Positions 33,915-42,057 are shown, counted from the first letter of the stretch. The stretch is DNA of 64,000 bases from an uncultured Bacteroides sp. (GCA_900555635.1 USLU01000010.1:58428-122427); one strand, 5' to 3'. Notes: generated by a model from the letters alone, not told the origin. Numbers and translations: made by a program.

Positions 33915-34409
33915 ATGTCAAAAGCATTAGTTGTTCGTGGCCAACGCCACAAGAAGGTGGGAGACAAAAGTTCTCCGATGGTATACACATTGCGTCGTAA
34001 ATCCAAAGATGCCAAGATCTTTGACCTCGCCCGTATAGCGCAGGATATTGAGGCTCTGGGCGGTATGTCGGCCGAAGACGTGGAGCATGTAGGCAAAGCC
34101 ATTGTGCGCCAGATGCGTCAGACGCTGACCGACGGCAACAGCGTTCGTTTGGACGGCTTCGGTATCTTCCACACTACTTTCCGCTGCCGTGCCACCGAAG
34201 TAGCCAAAGAGTGTACTGTGAAGAATATCGAACGCGTAAACATCCGTTTCAAGGTAGCCAATACCTTGCGACTGGTAAACGACGCCGTCGCCACCACCAA
34301 GGGTGCCCCAAACAATCTCGTCTTCGAGCTTGTGTCGGAAGATAATGGCGAAAATGGCGGTAACACCGGTGGAGGTCCGGGGGATGAGAATGATAATCCG
34401 CTAGGATGA
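33915..34409 (+). CDS. HU-like DNA-binding protein with glycine-rich tail
   Basis: 164 residues. The body resembles Bacteroides HU-family paralogues (HU-HIG type): SPMVYTLRRKSKDAKIFDL, MSAEDVEHVGKAIVRQMRQTL and GNSVRLDGFGIFHTTF, the beta-arm region. The tail (from about residue 148) is acidic and rich in Gly/Asn (NGGNTGGGPGDEND). Expected to bind and bend DNA. The ATG at 33915 is used because the longer frame starts inside the promoter. It sits between the toxin-antitoxin pair and the smalltalk gene, and the helix-phased CCTCC repeat upstream could be an autoregulatory target. Confidence 0.82.
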   Translation: MSKALVVRGQRHKKVGDKSSPMVYTLRRKSKDAKIFDLARIAQDIEALGGMSAEDVEHVGKAIVRQMRQTLTDGNSVRLDGFGIFHTTFRCRATEVAKECTVKNIERVNIRFKVANTLRLVNDAVATTKGAPNNLVFELVSEDNGENGGNTGGGPGDENDNPLG

Positions 34410-34510
34410 GAAAATAGTTATTAGTTATGAGTTATTTGCCTATGATTGCCATTTGATAAGCAAATAACTTATAACCTATAACTAATAAATAACTAATAAC
34501 TTATAACTAA
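34410..34510. repeat. simple-repeat hairpin between HU and smalltalk genes
   Basis: AGTTATTAGTTATGAGTTATTTGC arm and its complement enclose a short centre (about 34439-34462). Same arm family as 2965-3068 and 5430-5530. Confidence 0.65.
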
Positions 34511-34516
34511 CTAATA

Positions 34517-34618
34517 ATGAGTACAAAATCATCAACCTGGGACAAAGTATTGAAAGTAATAATCGCTATTGCTTCGGCAGTATTGGGTGCGTTAAGTGCA
34601 CATGCTATGACGCGGTAG
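34517..34618 (+). CDS. smalltalk-type small membrane protein
   Basis: 33 codons: a polar start with STWDKVLKV followed by a single hydrophobic helix IIAIASAVLGALSAHAM, then TR. This is the smalltalk protein family as I know it from Bacteroides, usually between an HU-like gene and an amidase, exactly as here. A single-pass membrane peptide is expected; whether it acts like a small holin/spanin partner of the amidase is speculation. The ATG follows a simple-repeat hairpin and has no clear ribosome site, as is usual in this phylum. Confidence 0.82.
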   Translation: MSTKSSTWDKVLKVIIAIASAVLGALSAHAMTR

Positions 34619-34657
34619 GCTTTCGCTTATCATTTAGAATTTTCATTGCTGACTCTT

Positions 34658-35101
34658 ATGAGAGAAATTAATCTAATTGTGATACATTGTAGTGCTACGT
34701 GCGAGGACCGCCCCTTTACCGGACAAGCCTTGGAGTCCGCACACCGCAGGCGTGGATTTGATGGCATCGGCTATCACTTCTATATCCGCCGTGACGGACG
34801 CATCTTGACTACACGCCCGGTCGAGAGGGTCGGCGCCCACGTTCGTGGCTACAATGCTCACTCTATCGGAATCTGCTACGAAGGCGGTTTGGACCACTTT
34901 GGTCTGCCCAAAGACACGCGCACAGAATGGCAACGGCACTCACTACGGGTACTGGTACGGGCTTTGCTGATGGATTATCCCGAAGCTAAGATAGTAGGGC
35001 ATCGTGACCTCAGCCCCGATCTGAACGGAAATGGTGAAATAGAGCCGATGGAATGGACGAAACAATGCCCGTGCTTTGAAGTGAAAAGGGAGAGGTGGTA
35101 A
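34658..35101 (+). CDS. N-acetylmuramoyl-L-alanine amidase (amidase_2, T7-lysozyme-like)
   Basis: 147 residues. Zinc-site and fold motifs: LIVIHCSAT (His10), GIGYHFYIRRDG, RVGAHVRGYNAHSIGICYEGG and VGHRDLSPD, with a late Cys pair (CPC) in the place of the T7 zinc Cys. Cleaves the glycan-peptide bond of peptidoglycan. There is no signal peptide, so export, if any, would need lysis or a holin-like partner such as the small protein upstream. The ATG at 34658 is preferred over TTG at 34646. A strong terminator overlaps its end. Confidence 0.9.
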   Translation: MREINLIVIHCSATCEDRPFTGQALESAHRRRGFDGIGYHFYIRRDGRILTTRPVERVGAHVRGYNAHSIGICYEGGLDHFGLPKDTRTEWQRHSLRVLVRALLMDYPEAKIVGHRDLSPDLNGNGEIEPMEWTKQCPCFEVKRERW

Positions 35102-35116
35102 CACTTCTCCCTTTTT
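35084..35116 (+). terminator. terminator of the DUF4373-amidase cassette
   Basis: Perfect 10-base stem AAAAGGGAGA/TCTCCCTTTT with a 12-base loop and a T run. The left arm overlaps the amidase C-terminal codons. Confidence 0.75.
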
Positions 35117-35203
35117 AATATTTATCTGATATATTGTCCTTCTATCCTATTGAAGTTATATAATAAAAAAACGAGCAAGCTCTCACGAACCCCTCGCCAC
35201 TGT

Positions 35204-35229
35204 AAGAAAAGCCATAAGGCTTTTCTTTT
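35204..35229 (+). terminator. second terminator-like hairpin
   Basis: Perfect 10-base stem AAGAAAAGCC/GGCTTTTCTT with an ATAA loop and a short T tail, about 100 bases after the amidase stop. No gene is evident between the two hairpins, so a small transcript could end here. Confidence 0.6.
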
Positions 35230-35251
35230 AAATTACATCAAATTTGTTATC

Positions 35252-35437
35252 CAAAAAAACCAATCTTTCTTTTTACCTCTAAAAACAAACTTCAATTACC
35301 TAATCTGAAAACTTAAAATCTTAATTTTACCTTTACCTAATTACCTAATTTTTTAATCCAAATTTAGCCTATGAAAAAAAATCAATCTCTTTTTACCTAT
35401 AACAACTTATTACCTTATCTTTAACTGAAAACTTTTA
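35252..35437. repeat. imperfect direct repeat rich in TTACCT
   Basis: Two related blocks, about 35252-35314 and 35374-35437, each run AAAAAAA, CAATCT, CTTTTTACCT, TTACCT, ATCT, GAAAACTT in that order. TTACCT occurs about seven times between 35273 and 35415. The rest of 35230-35600 has no gene that I can support. Confidence 0.6.
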
Positions 35438-35607
35438 TATATATGCAATTTCCCAACTGCACTGCAAAGGTAAAAGGTTTTTCTGTGTTCACAAACGTTT
35501 AGACCGCTTTTTATATGTTTTATAACATTGTTTTAGACTAAAAGCGTAATATTTACACTTATAAACACTTAATGGATTATTCTGAGAGGTAGATGCCATA
35601 AAAAACA

Positions 35608-35639
35608 AACCACCGAAGCACCGAAGCACTTCGATGGTT
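35608..35639 (-). terminator. terminator of the kdgK-kdgA operon
   Basis: Stem AACCACCGAAG/CTTCGATGGTT (one mismatch) followed on the minus strand by GTTTGTTTTTT. It lies 54 bases beyond the kdgA stop. Confidence 0.7.
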
Positions 35640-35692
35640 GTCCCCTTTAAACACCTTTAAACAAAATGATCTCATGTACGATGTACAGCGAA

Positions 35693-36364
35693 TTATAGTT
35701 TTCTTGCTTCCGCAATATATGCCAGTGCTTCTTTACACTTCTCGGTAACGTATGTCCAGTCTTCGGCAGCCACTTTATCACTGGGGAAAAGTTTAGAACC
35801 CATGCCTACGCAGAACACACCTGCTTTAATCCAAGAAGTCAAGTTCTCCTGAGTCGGCTCTACGCCTCCGGTAACCATCAGTTTCGACCAAGGCATCGGG
35901 GCCAGCAAACCTTTTACAAGTTTTGCACCCAGCACATCGCCCGGGAAGATTTTGCAAAGATCGCAACCTACTTCCTGAGCAAATCCTACTTCTGAAACGC
36001 TTCCGCATCCCGGAGTGTAAGCCACCAGGCGACGGTTACAGATCTTAGCGATTTCGGGATTGAACAACGGGCCTACCACAAAGCAAGCACCGATTTGCAA
36101 ATACAGCGCTGCCGTTGCGGGGTCAACAATAGAACCTACTCCCATCGCCATCTCAGGGCATTCCTTTGCCGCAAATTTCACTACCTCGGCAAATACCTCA
36201 TGCGCAAAGTCGCCACGGTTGGTAAATTCGAATGCACGAACCCCACCATCATAACAAGCCTTTACTACTTTCTTTGCCACCTCTGCATCTTTATGGTAGA
36301 ATACAGGAACCATACCGGTTGAACCAATTTTGTTCAATACGGCTATTTTATCAAATTTAGCCAT
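35693..36364 (-). CDS. kdgA: KDPG / KHG aldolase
   Basis: Splits 2-keto-3-deoxy-6-phosphogluconate to pyruvate and glyceraldehyde-3-phosphate, last step of uronate breakdown. 223 residues, class I TIM barrel: the substrate-binding FEFTNRGD region, GSIVDPATA, VGPLFNPEIA and the Schiff-base lysine in CKIFPGDVLG, then TGGVEPT. It lies 67 bases after kdgK on the same strand, with a simple-repeat spacer. The dehydratase and regulator for the same pathway are divergent on the other side. Confidence 0.93.
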   Translation of the reverse strand: MAKFDKIAVLNKIGSTGMVPVFYHKDAEVAKKVVKACYDGGVRAFEFTNRGDFAHEVFAEVVKFAAKECPEMAMGVGSIVDPATAALYLQIGACFVVGPLFNPEIAKICNRRLVAYTPGCGSVSEVGFAQEVGCDLCKIFPGDVLGAKLVKGLLAPMPWSKLMVTGGVEPTQENLTSWIKAGVFCVGMGSKLFPSDKVAAEDWTYVTEKCKEALAYIAEARKL

Positions 36365-36431
36365 CTTTCTCCAATTATTAAATTTATATTCAAGTTATAA
36401 GTTATTTGTTTATATAACTTATAACTCATTT

Positions 36432-37457
36432 TTATCTTTGTACTCGTCCGCTCGCATCGCCGCCTGCCAGCGCTTCCACCTCTTCTACAGAAACCAAATT
36501 GAAGTCACCATTGATAGTATGCTTCAATGCAGATGCAGCTACAGCGAATTCGAGGGCAGCAGCCTGATTGGGTTTCGTCAGCAAGCCATGGATGATACCA
36601 CCTGAGAAAGAGTCACCACCACCTACGCGGTCGATGATAGGATCGATATCATAACGTTTGGATTGGTAGAATTCCTCGCCGTTGTAAATCATTGCTTTCC
36701 AGCCATTATGGGTAGCCGAGAATGACTCACGTAAAGTAGAGATTACATATTTAAAGCCGAATTCTTTAGCCATCGCCTTAAAGATACCTTTGTAGCCTTC
36801 TGCGTCGGTCTTGCCACCTTCTACATCAGCATCGGGTTTGAAACCCAGACAAAGTTCGGCATCTTCTTCGTTACCGATACAAACATCCACAAACTGCATC
36901 AGGGGTTTCATGATGGATTGGGCTTTTTCTTTCGTCCAAAGTTTCTTGCGGAAATTCAGGTCGACTGATACCGTAACACCGTGGCGTTTAGCAGCTTCAC
37001 AAGCCAGACGGGTCAGTTCGGCAGCTTTGTCGGAGATGGCGGGAGTAATACCTGACCAGTGGAACCAGTCGGCACCTTCCATAATAGCGTCAAAATCAAA
37101 ATCAGCTGGTTCGGCCTCAGCAATAGAAGAGTGTGCGCGGTCGTAAATAACCTTGCTGGGACGCATAGAAGCACCGGTTTCAAGATAGTAGATACCTACA
37201 CGGTCGCCTCCACGTGAGATAAAGTCTGTTTTTACACCATACTTGCGCAGCGCATTCACCGCAGACTGGCCAATTTCGTGTTTCGGCAACTTGGTTACAA
37301 AATAAGCATCATGCCCGTAGTTGGCACAGCTGACTGCTACGTTAGCCTCACCGCCACCATATACTACATCAAAAGAGTCGGATTGTACAAAGCGAGTATT
37401 CCCCGGAGTAGACAATCTCAGCATGATTTCACCTAATGTAACTACTTTCTTTCCCAT
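36432..37457 (-). CDS. kdgK: 2-keto-3-deoxygluconate kinase (PfkB family)
   Basis: Phosphorylates KDG to KDPG. 341 residues: VVTLGEIMLRLS start, YGGGEANVAVS substrate site, SVDLNFRKKLW and the anion hole/catalytic block RVGGGDSFSGGII. Substrate is assigned from the adjacent KDPG aldolase and altronate dehydratase. First gene of the minus-strand pair. Its leader carries a LacI-type operator directly after the -7 box, so repression by the divergent LacI protein is likely. Confidence 0.92.
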   Translation of the reverse strand: MGKKVVTLGEIMLRLSTPGNTRFVQSDSFDVVYGGGEANVAVSCANYGHDAYFVTKLPKHEIGQSAVNALRKYGVKTDFISRGGDRVGIYYLETGASMRPSKVIYDRAHSSIAEAEPADFDFDAIMEGADWFHWSGITPAISDKAAELTRLACEAAKRHGVTVSVDLNFRKKLWTKEKAQSIMKPLMQFVDVCIGNEEDAELCLGFKPDADVEGGKTDAEGYKGIFKAMAKEFGFKYVISTLRESFSATHNGWKAMIYNGEEFYQSKRYDIDPIIDRVGGGDSFSGGIIHGLLTKPNQAAALEFAVAASALKHTINGDFNLVSVEEVEALAGGDASGRVQR

Positions 37458-37589
37458 AATTTTTATGTTTTTATTAAATATGTTATTAATTTGTTTCCTT
37501 TCAATTTATCATACCAGAGCATAAAACCTATATAAACACCTGATATAACGCGAACTAAACTACATTTTCAGTTGTTACATACAGACTCC

Positions 37590-37608
37590 GTGTGCGGGCA
37601 CAAAGATA
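37590..37608 (-). promoter_or_regulatory. kdgK promoter -7 box with overlapping LacI-type operator
   Basis: Minus-strand TATCTTTG (37608-37601) runs straight into the operator; on the plus strand the 15-mer GTGTGCGGGCACAAA spans 37590-37604 with the palindrome TGTGC-GG-GCACA. Bound repressor would cover the transcription start. Confidence 0.7.
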
Positions 37609-37616
37609 CAACAATT

Positions 37617-37646
37617 TTTGAAATACAAAAAATTATCATATATTTG
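37617..37646 (+). promoter_or_regulatory. promoter of the lacI-type regulator gene
   Basis: TTTG (37617-37620), an 18-base spacer and TATATTTG (37639-37646). Transcription would start near 37653, leaving a leader of about 65 bases that contains the second operator. Confidence 0.6.
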
Positions 37647-37669
37647 TGTCGAAAATATTAAGATTATAA

Positions 37670-37686
37670 TTGTGTACGGACACAAA
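37670..37686 (+). promoter_or_regulatory. second LacI-type operator in the regulator leader
   Basis: Perfect inverted repeat TTGTGT-ACGG-ACACAA. The 15-mer GTGTACGGACACAAA (37672-37686) matches the first site at 13 of 15 positions. It lies after the predicted start of the regulator transcript, suggesting autorepression. Confidence 0.7.
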
Positions 37687-37717
37687 AGGATGTACATCCT
37701 TCAACTGTAAATTGTAA

Positions 37718-38785
37718 ATGGAAAGAATTAGAATAAAGGACATCGCCAAAATGGCAGATGTATCGGTGGGCACTGTTGACCGTGTAATCCATGGACGTAG
37801 CGGCGTTTCTGAAGCTAGCCGGAAACGTGTGGAAGAAATCCTGAAGCAACTGGACTACCAGCCCAACATGTATGCCAGTGCTCTGGCTTCAAACAAGAAG
37901 TATGCATTTGCCTGCCTGCTGCCTATGCATCAAAAAGGAGAATACTGGACGGATATAGAGTCCGGCATCCACGAGGCAGTAGAGACTTATTCTGACTTCA
38001 ATGTAACGGTGCAACTCTCCTACTACGACCCGTATGATTATCATTCGTTTGCCGAGGCTTCCGGTAACATACTGGAACAAGAACCGGACGGGGTATTATT
38101 CGCCCCCACCGCCCCGCAATACACCAAACCCTTTACAGATAGTTTGACCGAACATAACATACCTTATATATATATCGATTCAAACATCAAAGAAGAACCC
38201 GCCCTTTCCTTCTTCGGGCAAAACTCGCACCAAAGCGGATATTTCGCCGCCCGCATGCTGACGCTGCTTGCCGGAGAAGACGCAAAGGAGATTGTTATCT
38301 TCCGCAAGATAAACGAAGGTATTGTAGGTTCAAACCAACAGGAACGCCGCGAAATAGGTTTCCGAGAGTACATGCAAAAGTACCATTCTAACTGCCGCAT
38401 CCACGAACTGGACTTACACGCCAAACGGGACAGTGAAGATACGCAAATGCTGGATGATTTCTTCCGCGAACACCCTACTGTAAAAAACGGAATTACTTTC
38501 AATTCCAAGGCATACGTCATCGGCGAATTTTTGCAGAAAAAGCAAATATCCGACTTCAATCTTATGGGGTACGACTTATTGCAACGCAATGTGGACTGCC
38601 TGATGAAGGGCAGCATCTCCTTCCTCATTGCCCAGCAACCTAGATTGCAGGGGTTTGACGGTATAAAAGTTCTGTGCGAACACCTCATTCTGAAAAAGGA
38701 AATTGCAAGAGAACACTTTATGCCGATTGATTTGCTGACAAAAGAGAATATTGAATTTTATCATAACAACCAGAGTTCGATATAA
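37718..38785 (+). CDS. LacI-family transcriptional regulator of uronate catabolism
   Basis: 355 residues. The N-terminal HTH and hinge helix (RIKDIAKMADVSVGTVDRV, residues 3-21, to LDYQPN) is standard LacI; the periplasmic-binding-like effector domain follows (FACLLPMHQKGEYW, then IPYIYIDSNI and FNSKAYVIGEF). It stands between divergent kdgK and the uxaA-transporter genes, with matching operators at 37590 and 37670. The likely effector is a uronate intermediate such as KDG, but this is inference. Confidence 0.9.
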   Translation: MERIRIKDIAKMADVSVGTVDRVIHGRSGVSEASRKRVEEILKQLDYQPNMYASALASNKKYAFACLLPMHQKGEYWTDIESGIHEAVETYSDFNVTVQLSYYDPYDYHSFAEASGNILEQEPDGVLFAPTAPQYTKPFTDSLTEHNIPYIYIDSNIKEEPALSFFGQNSHQSGYFAARMLTLLAGEDAKEIVIFRKINEGIVGSNQQERREIGFREYMQKYHSNCRIHELDLHAKRDSEDTQMLDDFFREHPTVKNGITFNSKAYVIGEFLQKKQISDFNLMGYDLLQRNVDCLMKGSISFLIAQQPRLQGFDGIKVLCEHLILKKEIAREHFMPIDLLTKENIEFYHNNQSSI

Positions 38786-38808
38786 GACAATTGGTGCAAA
38801 TCGCTTGT

Positions 38809-38943
38809 AGACATGAGCTAAACAGAATATTTTTTTTTAGACATAAGAACAAAAGAACAAAAAAGAAAAACATAAGCTATATCATGCTACGAATATGTTC
38901 TTTTGTTCTTATGTCTGAAAAATATTTTTTTGTCATTTACCTC
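38809..38943. repeat. dispersed hairpin element, copy 1
   Basis: A perfect 21-base stem (AGACATAAGAACAAAAGAACA at 38839-38859 with its complement at 38896-38916), extended by AATATTTTT/AAAAATATT, a 36-base loop containing CATAAGCTATATCA, preceded by AGACATGAGCTAAACAGAA and closed by GTCATTTACCTC. Near-identical to 51345-51477. It lies between lacI and uxaA, upstream of the latter. Confidence 0.85.
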
Positions 38944-39052
38944 TTTTAGACATAAGAACAAAAGAACAAAAAGAAAAGCATAAGCTATATCACCCTACGA
39001 ATATGTCCTTTTGTTCTTCTGTCTGAAAAATATTTTTTTTGTCATTTACCTC
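38944..39052. repeat. dispersed hairpin element, copy 2 (tandem)
   Basis: Same stem and loop as copy 1 (arms 38948-38968 and 39004-39024, two mismatches in the right arm) but lacking the AGACATGAGC leader. It ends GTCATTTACCTC and is followed by the uxaA start at 39070. Confidence 0.85.
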
Positions 39053-39069
39053 AAAACCGCTCAGAAAGG

Positions 39070-40566
39070 ATGGAAACGGAAAGCAAATATTTGAAAATCA
39101 ACCAAGCCGATAATGTTGTAGTAGCAATAACCGCTCTGCCGGCAGGTGAAAAATTAATGATAGACGGAAAGGAAATCACATTGAATGAGGATGTTCCTGC
39201 CGGACACAAATTCGCCTTGAAGGATTTTGCTGAAGGCGAGGATATTATCAAGTACGGTTATCCCATAGGACACGCCTCAAAAGCACAAAAACGGGGTGAC
39301 TGGATGAACGAAAACAATATCAAAACCAATCTCTCCGGCTTGCTGGAATATACCTACAAGCCCGTAAATGCTGAGTTAGATATTCCTCAAAAAGACTTAA
39401 CTTTCAAAGGTTACCGTAGGAAAAATGGGGATGTAGGCATCCGTAATGAGATTTGGATTATCCCTACTGTGGGCTGTGTAAACGGCATTATCAACCAGCT
39501 TGCCGAAGGTTTGCGCCGCGAAACGAACGGAATGGGCGTAGACGCAATTATGGCTTATCCGCACAATTACGGTTGCTCACAGCTGGGCGACGACCATGAG
39601 AATACAAAGAAGATACTTCGGGACATGGTATTACACCCCAATGCAGGCGCAGTGCTCGTTGTAGGCTTGGGGTGTGAAAACAACCAGCCGGATGTGTTCC
39701 GTGAATTTCTGGGTGAATACGATCAAGACCGCGTGAAATTTTTGGTTACGCAGAAGGTGGGCGACGAATACGAAGAAGGTATGGAACTCTTACGCGAACT
39801 TTATGCGAAAGCAAGCCGTGACGAGCGTGAGGATATTCCTTTGAGCGAACTGCGTGTAGGCTTGAAATGCGGTGGTTCGGACGGTTTCTCGGGCATCACA
39901 GCCAATCCGCTGCTCGGTATGTTCTCCGATTTTCTGGTTGCCCAAGGTGGCACAAGCGTACTGACGGAAGTTCCCGAAATGTTCGGTGCAGAAACAATTC
40001 TGATGAATCGTTGCCGGACAAAGGAGTTATTTGAAGACACCGTCAAGTTGATTAATGACTTCAAAGAATATTTCCTTTCGCACGGCGAACCGGTCGGCGA
40101 AAATCCGTCTCCGGGAAACAAAGCCGGCGGCATCTCCACACTCGAAGATAAAGCGCTGGGATGTACGCAGAAATGTGGCAAAAGTTACGTGGAAGGAGTA
40201 CTTCCTTATGGTGAACGCCTGAAGGTAAAGGGGTTGAACCTCTTGTCTGCTCCGGGCAACGACTTAGTGGCAGCCACTGCCCTCGCCTCTTGCGGATGTC
40301 ACATGGTGCTGTTTACAACAGGGCGCGGAACCCCATTCGGAACGTATGTACCGACCATGAAGATTTCCACCAACTCCACATTGGCAAAGTACAAGCCGGG
40401 CTGGATTGATTTCAACGCAGGAGTCATTGTTGAAAACGAACCGATGGAAAAGACGTGCGAACGCTTCATTGATTATATTATCAAGGTTGCCGGCGGTGAA
40501 TTTGTCAACAATGAAAAGAAAGGATACAAAGAGATAGCTATTTTTAAAACAGGAGTAACTTTATAA
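39070..40566 (+). CDS. uxaA: altronate dehydratase (UxaA family)
   Basis: Dehydrates altronate to 2-keto-3-deoxygluconate, feeding KdgK. 498 residues: an N-terminal SAF-like domain (about 1-95, VVVAITALPAGEKLM) and the C-terminal catalytic part with PTVGCVNGI, LGDDHENTKKIL, GLGCENNQ, KCGGSDGFSGITANP and TTGRGTPFG. Full length (both domains fused). It is separated from the regulator by two hairpin elements and from the transporter by a simple-repeat hairpin. Other galactarate/altronate dehydratases share the fold, but the neighbours support altronate. Confidence 0.9.
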   Translation: METESKYLKINQADNVVVAITALPAGEKLMIDGKEITLNEDVPAGHKFALKDFAEGEDIIKYGYPIGHASKAQKRGDWMNENNIKTNLSGLLEYTYKPVNAELDIPQKDLTFKGYRRKNGDVGIRNEIWIIPTVGCVNGIINQLAEGLRRETNGMGVDAIMAYPHNYGCSQLGDDHENTKKILRDMVLHPNAGAVLVVGLGCENNQPDVFREFLGEYDQDRVKFLVTQKVGDEYEEGMELLRELYAKASRDEREDIPLSELRVGLKCGGSDGFSGITANPLLGMFSDFLVAQGGTSVLTEVPEMFGAETILMNRCRTKELFEDTVKLINDFKEYFLSHGEPVGENPSPGNKAGGISTLEDKALGCTQKCGKSYVEGVLPYGERLKVKGLNLLSAPGNDLVAATALASCGCHMVLFTTGRGTPFGTYVPTMKISTNSTLAKYKPGWIDFNAGVIVENEPMEKTCERFIDYIIKVAGGEFVNNEKKGYKEIAIFKTGVTL

Positions 40567-40674
40567 GTGATTAGTTGTTAGTGATTAGTGATTTGCTTGT
40601 AATTAAGCTGCGCATTCCTCCAAAAGGGGACAACAAATCACTAATCACTAATAACTAATCACTAATCACTAATT
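40567..40674. repeat. CACTAAT-type simple-repeat hairpin before the transporter gene
   Basis: Arms GTGATTAGT(TGTTA)GTGATTAG and CTAATCACTAATAACTAATCACTAATCAC around a loop of about 40 bases that includes GCTGCGCATTCC. Read backwards, that loop resembles the loop at 2997-3037, with different arm sequences. Confidence 0.7.
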
Positions 40675-42024
40675 ATGTCTTCACTTACAAATACAACTCA
40701 AAAGCAGGGAGGCTGGTGGGCACTTAGTCCGCTAATGGTATTTCTTTGCCTTTACCTGGTGACTTCTCTCTTGGTGAACGACTTCTACAAAGTCCCCATC
40801 ACCGTTGCATTCCTGCTTTCTTCGTGCTATGCGATAGCCATCACACGCGGGCTGAAACTGGAACAGCGTGTCTACCAATTTTCGGTAGGTGCCAGCAACA
40901 AGAATATCATGCTGATGGTATGGATATTTGTCCTTGCCGGTGCATTTGCCCAAAGTGCCAAACAAATGGGTGCCATCGATGCAACAGTAAACCTCACTTT
41001 GCATATCTTGCCGGACAAATTATTGCTTGCGGGCATCTTCATTGCCGCCTGCTTCATCTCCCTCTCTATCGGAACAAGTGTAGGAACGATTGTTGCACTG
41101 ACTCCCGTAGCCGTGGGGCTTGCCGAAAAGACGGGAATCGATCTTCCTTATATGGTTGCCATTGTAGTGGGCGGTTCCTTCTTCGGAGATAATCTTTCAT
41201 TTATATCCGATACCACGATTGCCTCGACCAAAACACAGGACTGCGTAATGCGGGACAAATTCCGGGTGAACTTTATGATTGTAGTACCTGCTGCGCTTAT
41301 CGTACTGGGCATTTATATCTTCCAAGGATTATCCATATCCGCACCTGCACAGGTACAAGCCATTGAATGGATAAAAGTAATCCCCTACCTCATAGTACTG
41401 GGCACTGCCATAGCGGGTGTCAACGTCATGCTGGTACTGCTGCTCGGCATTCTTTCGACGGGAATTATCGGAATATGCACTGCTACGGGACTTATCAGTT
41501 TTGGTGTAGCTCCGGCAGAAAGCGTTGCTGTGAGTACTGCTTTTTTCGACTGGTTCGGAGCCATGGGTACAGGCATAACGGGTATGGGAGAGCTTATCAT
41601 CATCACCTTGCTGGCAGGCGGTATGCTGGAAACGATCCGCTACAACGGGGGTATCGATTTCATTATTTCACGCCTCACCCGCCACGTCACCGGTAAACGG
41701 GGTGCAGAGTTCAGCATTGCCGCCCTCGTCAGCATTGCCAATCTCTGTACCGCCAACAATACTATAGCTATTATCACCACCGGACCGATAGCCAAAGACA
41801 TCGCACAACGTTTCCACCTGGACCGCCGCAAGACGGCAAGTATCCTGGATACCTTTTCATGCCTCATACAAGGAACAATTCCATACGGCGCGCAGATGCT
41901 GATTGCGGCAGGACTGGCAAGCATTTCGCCTCTCAGCATCATAGGAAATTTATATTATCCTTTCTGCATGGGGATATGCGCTATATCAGCTATAATTATA
42001 AGGTACCCGAGGAGATACTCGTAA
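40675..42024 (+). CDS. NhaC-type Na+/H+ antiporter family transporter
   Basis: 449 residues, about 11-12 membrane segments: GGWWALSPLMVFLCLYLV, SIGTSVGTIVALTPVAVG, VVGGSFFGDNLSFISDTTIAS (the family's conserved acidic site) and CTANNTIAIITTGPIA. Family members exchange Na+ with protons or organic acids. Because it follows uxaA and no other uronate carrier is seen, uptake of an acid sugar such as altronate is possible, but simple Na+/H+ exchange is equally consistent. Confidence 0.82.
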   Translation: MSSLTNTTQKQGGWWALSPLMVFLCLYLVTSLLVNDFYKVPITVAFLLSSCYAIAITRGLKLEQRVYQFSVGASNKNIMLMVWIFVLAGAFAQSAKQMGAIDATVNLTLHILPDKLLLAGIFIAACFISLSIGTSVGTIVALTPVAVGLAEKTGIDLPYMVAIVVGGSFFGDNLSFISDTTIASTKTQDCVMRDKFRVNFMIVVPAALIVLGIYIFQGLSISAPAQVQAIEWIKVIPYLIVLGTAIAGVNVMLVLLLGILSTGIIGICTATGLISFGVAPAESVAVSTAFFDWFGAMGTGITGMGELIIITLLAGGMLETIRYNGGIDFIISRLTRHVTGKRGAEFSIAALVSIANLCTANNTIAIITTGPIAKDIAQRFHLDRRKTASILDTFSCLIQGTIPYGAQMLIAAGLASISPLSIIGNLYYPFCMGICAISAIIIRYPRRYS

Positions 42025-42057
42025 GATAGTTATAAGTTATTAGTTATAACTATCATC

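Noticed and set aside
29411..35101. Complete prophage
   Set aside because: No capsid, terminase, portal, tail or integrase gene; only replication-like and amidase genes.
38809..39052. Simple rho-independent terminators
   Set aside because: Copies share a 110-135 bp sequence including loop and flanks at distant loci; ordinary terminators do not.
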